From: Desulfobacula sp.
GTDB lineage: Bacteria; Desulfobacterota; Desulfobacteria; Desulfobacterales; Desulfobacteraceae
Assembly (NCBI GenBank): GCA_018702715.1
Contig: JABIYQ010000180.1
Coordinates: 1 to 6,455 of the forward strand
Reading direction: 5' to 3'
Length of the DNA: 6,455 nt
A model generated the notes under the pieces. It ran no database searches. It saw only the letters and a program-made list of their open reading frames with translations, and had not been told where the DNA came from. Positions 5,220-6,455 of this stretch are shown here, piece after piece (positions within the stretch are counted from its first letter, which is position 1; every line of letters begins with the position of its first letter). The position numbers were made by a program, and so were the translations under genes.

Positions 5220-6455
5220 ATGGATAAAAAAAACACAGACATATTGATCAAAAAACGTGAGATACTGATAGGTCAATTCCTTAGCGGGGATGAACCTGAG
5301 TTTCTTGAAAAACACTCATCTATTCTGGATGAATATTTTTTTACAGTGTTTGAAAAGAGTATTACTGCAAGAAAAATGACAATGGCAAAAAATCCCTTTG
5401 CGATCATTGCACTTGGCGGGTATGGCAGAAAAGAGCAGTGCATTCATTCTGATATTGACCTTTTAATCCTGTTTGAAAAAATAGTCCCACCTGAAGTAGA
5501 AGCCTTTTTACAAGAACTGCTTTACCCTTTGTGGGATGCGCGATTTGAAGTCGGATACGCAGTGAGAAACGTTAGCGAGTGTATTGAAATGGGCTTTGAA
5601 CGGTTTGATATTTTAACCACTATACTGGATGCCAGATTTATTTGTGGTGCATCATTGGTTTATACTGGTTTTATGGAAAAATTCAGATCAGACCTGTCTG
5701 GTAAACGCCTGAAACATACCCTGAACTACCTGTATGAGCATGGAGAAAAAAGACATTTTGATTTTGGTGACTCAACCTACCTTATTGCTCCGGATTTAAA
5801 GTCTGGTTTTGGTGGACTCAGGGATTATCATACACTTTTATGGTATGCAAAAATAAAATCAGGTATCAAGACAAGAAGAGATCTGGAATATTATGGATTT
5901 CTTTCCCATTTTGAATATTCATCATTGACAGAGTCTTTAACAGATATTTGGAAAATAAGAAATTTTTTGCATTCCATAACAAAAAGAAAATGCGACACCC
6001 TTTATTTTGAATACCAGACAGAACTTGCAGGTCTTTTGGGTTATCACTCAAAAAATCTTCAGCCGGATGTAGAACGCTTTTTAGGCGATCTCCATAAACG
6101 CCTGGATTTTTTAAAACAGATTAACCAGATTACCTATGAAGATATCTTTGGAACCACCCGGGTTAAAAAAGGAACCACAGGATTTCACCTCACAAAAATA
6201 GATGGTCTGGTGATTAAAAAAAGAAGACTTAATTTTGCTAATACAGTTGCTGTTTTGCAAAAACCAGATCTTTTATTAAAGATATTTCTTGAAAGCGGGC
6301 TTAGAAAAATTCCGTTATCCATTGAGGCCAGAAGAATTGTCAGTGAATTCTTACATCTTGTTGATAGTAAAATTAAAAAAGATCCAGACTGTATAAGAAT
6401 ATTTAAAAAAATCATGTCCCAGTCATACTGGGAATTCAATGTATTGAACGTTATG
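5220..6455 (+). CDS. glnD: GlnD, PII uridylyltransferase / uridylyl-removing enzyme (N-terminal 412 residues, cut by window edge)
   Basis: This bifunctional cytoplasmic sensor uridylylates PII proteins at low glutamine and removes UMP at high glutamine, setting glutamine synthetase activity and NtrC signalling. The frame is open from 5220 to the window edge. It shows the nucleotidyltransferase motif GGYGRKEQ (66-73) followed by SDIDL (77-81), with metal-binding D78 and D80. Next come the family stretches LWDARFEVGYAVR (104-116), DARFICG (137-143) and YLIAPDLKSGFGGLRDYHT (187-205). About 412 of the usual 850-900 residues are present; the HD domain and two ACT domains should follow outside. An in-frame stop at 5190 and no other start codon between fix the ATG at 5220, but there is no recognisable Shine-Dalgarno sequence. 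No lesion is seen in the visible half. Confidence 0.94.
   Translation, partial: MDKKNTDILIKKREILIGQFLSGDEPEFLEKHSSILDEYFFTVFEKSITARKMTMAKNPFAIIALGGYGRKEQCIHSDIDLLILFEKIVPPEVEAFLQELLYPLWDARFEVGYAVRNVSECIEMGFERFDILTTILDARFICGASLVYTGFMEKFRSDLSGKRLKHTLNYLYEHGEKRHFDFGDSTYLIAPDLKSGFGGLRDYHTLLWYAKIKSGIKTRRDLEYYGFLSHFEYSSLTESLTDIWKIRNFLHSITKRKCDTLYFEYQTELAGLLGYHSKNLQPDVERFLGDLHKRLDFLKQINQITYEDIFGTTRVKKGTTGFHLTKIDGLVIKKRRLNFANTVAVLQKPDLLLKIFLESGLRKIPLSIEARRIVSEFLHLVDSKIKKDPDCIRIFKKIMSQSYWEFNVLNVM

Noticed and set aside
5226..5234. Programmed frameshifting at A-AAA-AAC in glnD codons 3-5
   Set aside because: No stimulatory structure or alternative long frame is present; A runs are common in this AT-rich DNA, and the zero frame encodes full GlnD domains.

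Overview
The window looks like a chromosomal stretch from an AT-rich Gram-negative anaerobe. A member of the Desulfobacterota (Desulfobacterales, Desulfobacteraceae-like) is my best guess. This rests on the general look of the proteins, the low GC, the pairing of a MoxR ATPase with a CoxE-type VWA protein, and a sigma-54 promoter on glnD; no database search was done. I see no insertion sequence, phage gene, tRNA, rRNA or CRISPR array. The genes are intact and collinear with their families, apart from the two cut by the window edges.

Layout. 1-1386 (minus strand): ftsE followed by ftsX, the ABC-type cell-division pair that couples the divisome to periplasmic peptidoglycan hydrolysis; ftsX runs off the left edge. 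1387-1619: a divergent control region with two face-to-face, overlapping sigma-70-like promoters and an 11-bp hairpin followed by a T run in the tatD leader. 1620-2405 (plus): a TatD-family metal-dependent nuclease. It converges on a two-gene minus-strand operon, 4490-2432, encoding a MoxR-type AAA+ ATPase followed by a VWA (CoxE-like) protein. A small hairpin fills the 26 bp between the convergent ends. 4491-4718: a divergent AT-rich control region. 4719-4904 (plus): tatA, the pore-forming subunit of twin-arginine export, followed by a hairpin. 4905-5219: a 315-bp control region. 5220-6455 (plus): the N-terminal 412 codons of glnD, the PII uridylyltransferase, which runs off the right edge.

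How they work together. These are mostly independent housekeeping units: division (ftsEX), nucleic-acid or cell maintenance (tatD), probable protein-complex maturation (moxR-VWA), folded-protein export (tatA) and nitrogen sensing (glnD). There is no evident novel multi-gene system. The most informative signals are regulatory. A near-perfect -24/-12 sigma-54 promoter sits just upstream of glnD. A 9-bp dyad lies where an enhancer-binding protein might act, and one arm of it shares an 11-mer with the tatA upstream region. There is also a possible attenuator ahead of tatD. On the protein side, the VWA protein has an atypical MIDAS sequence (D-N-G-G-W-S).
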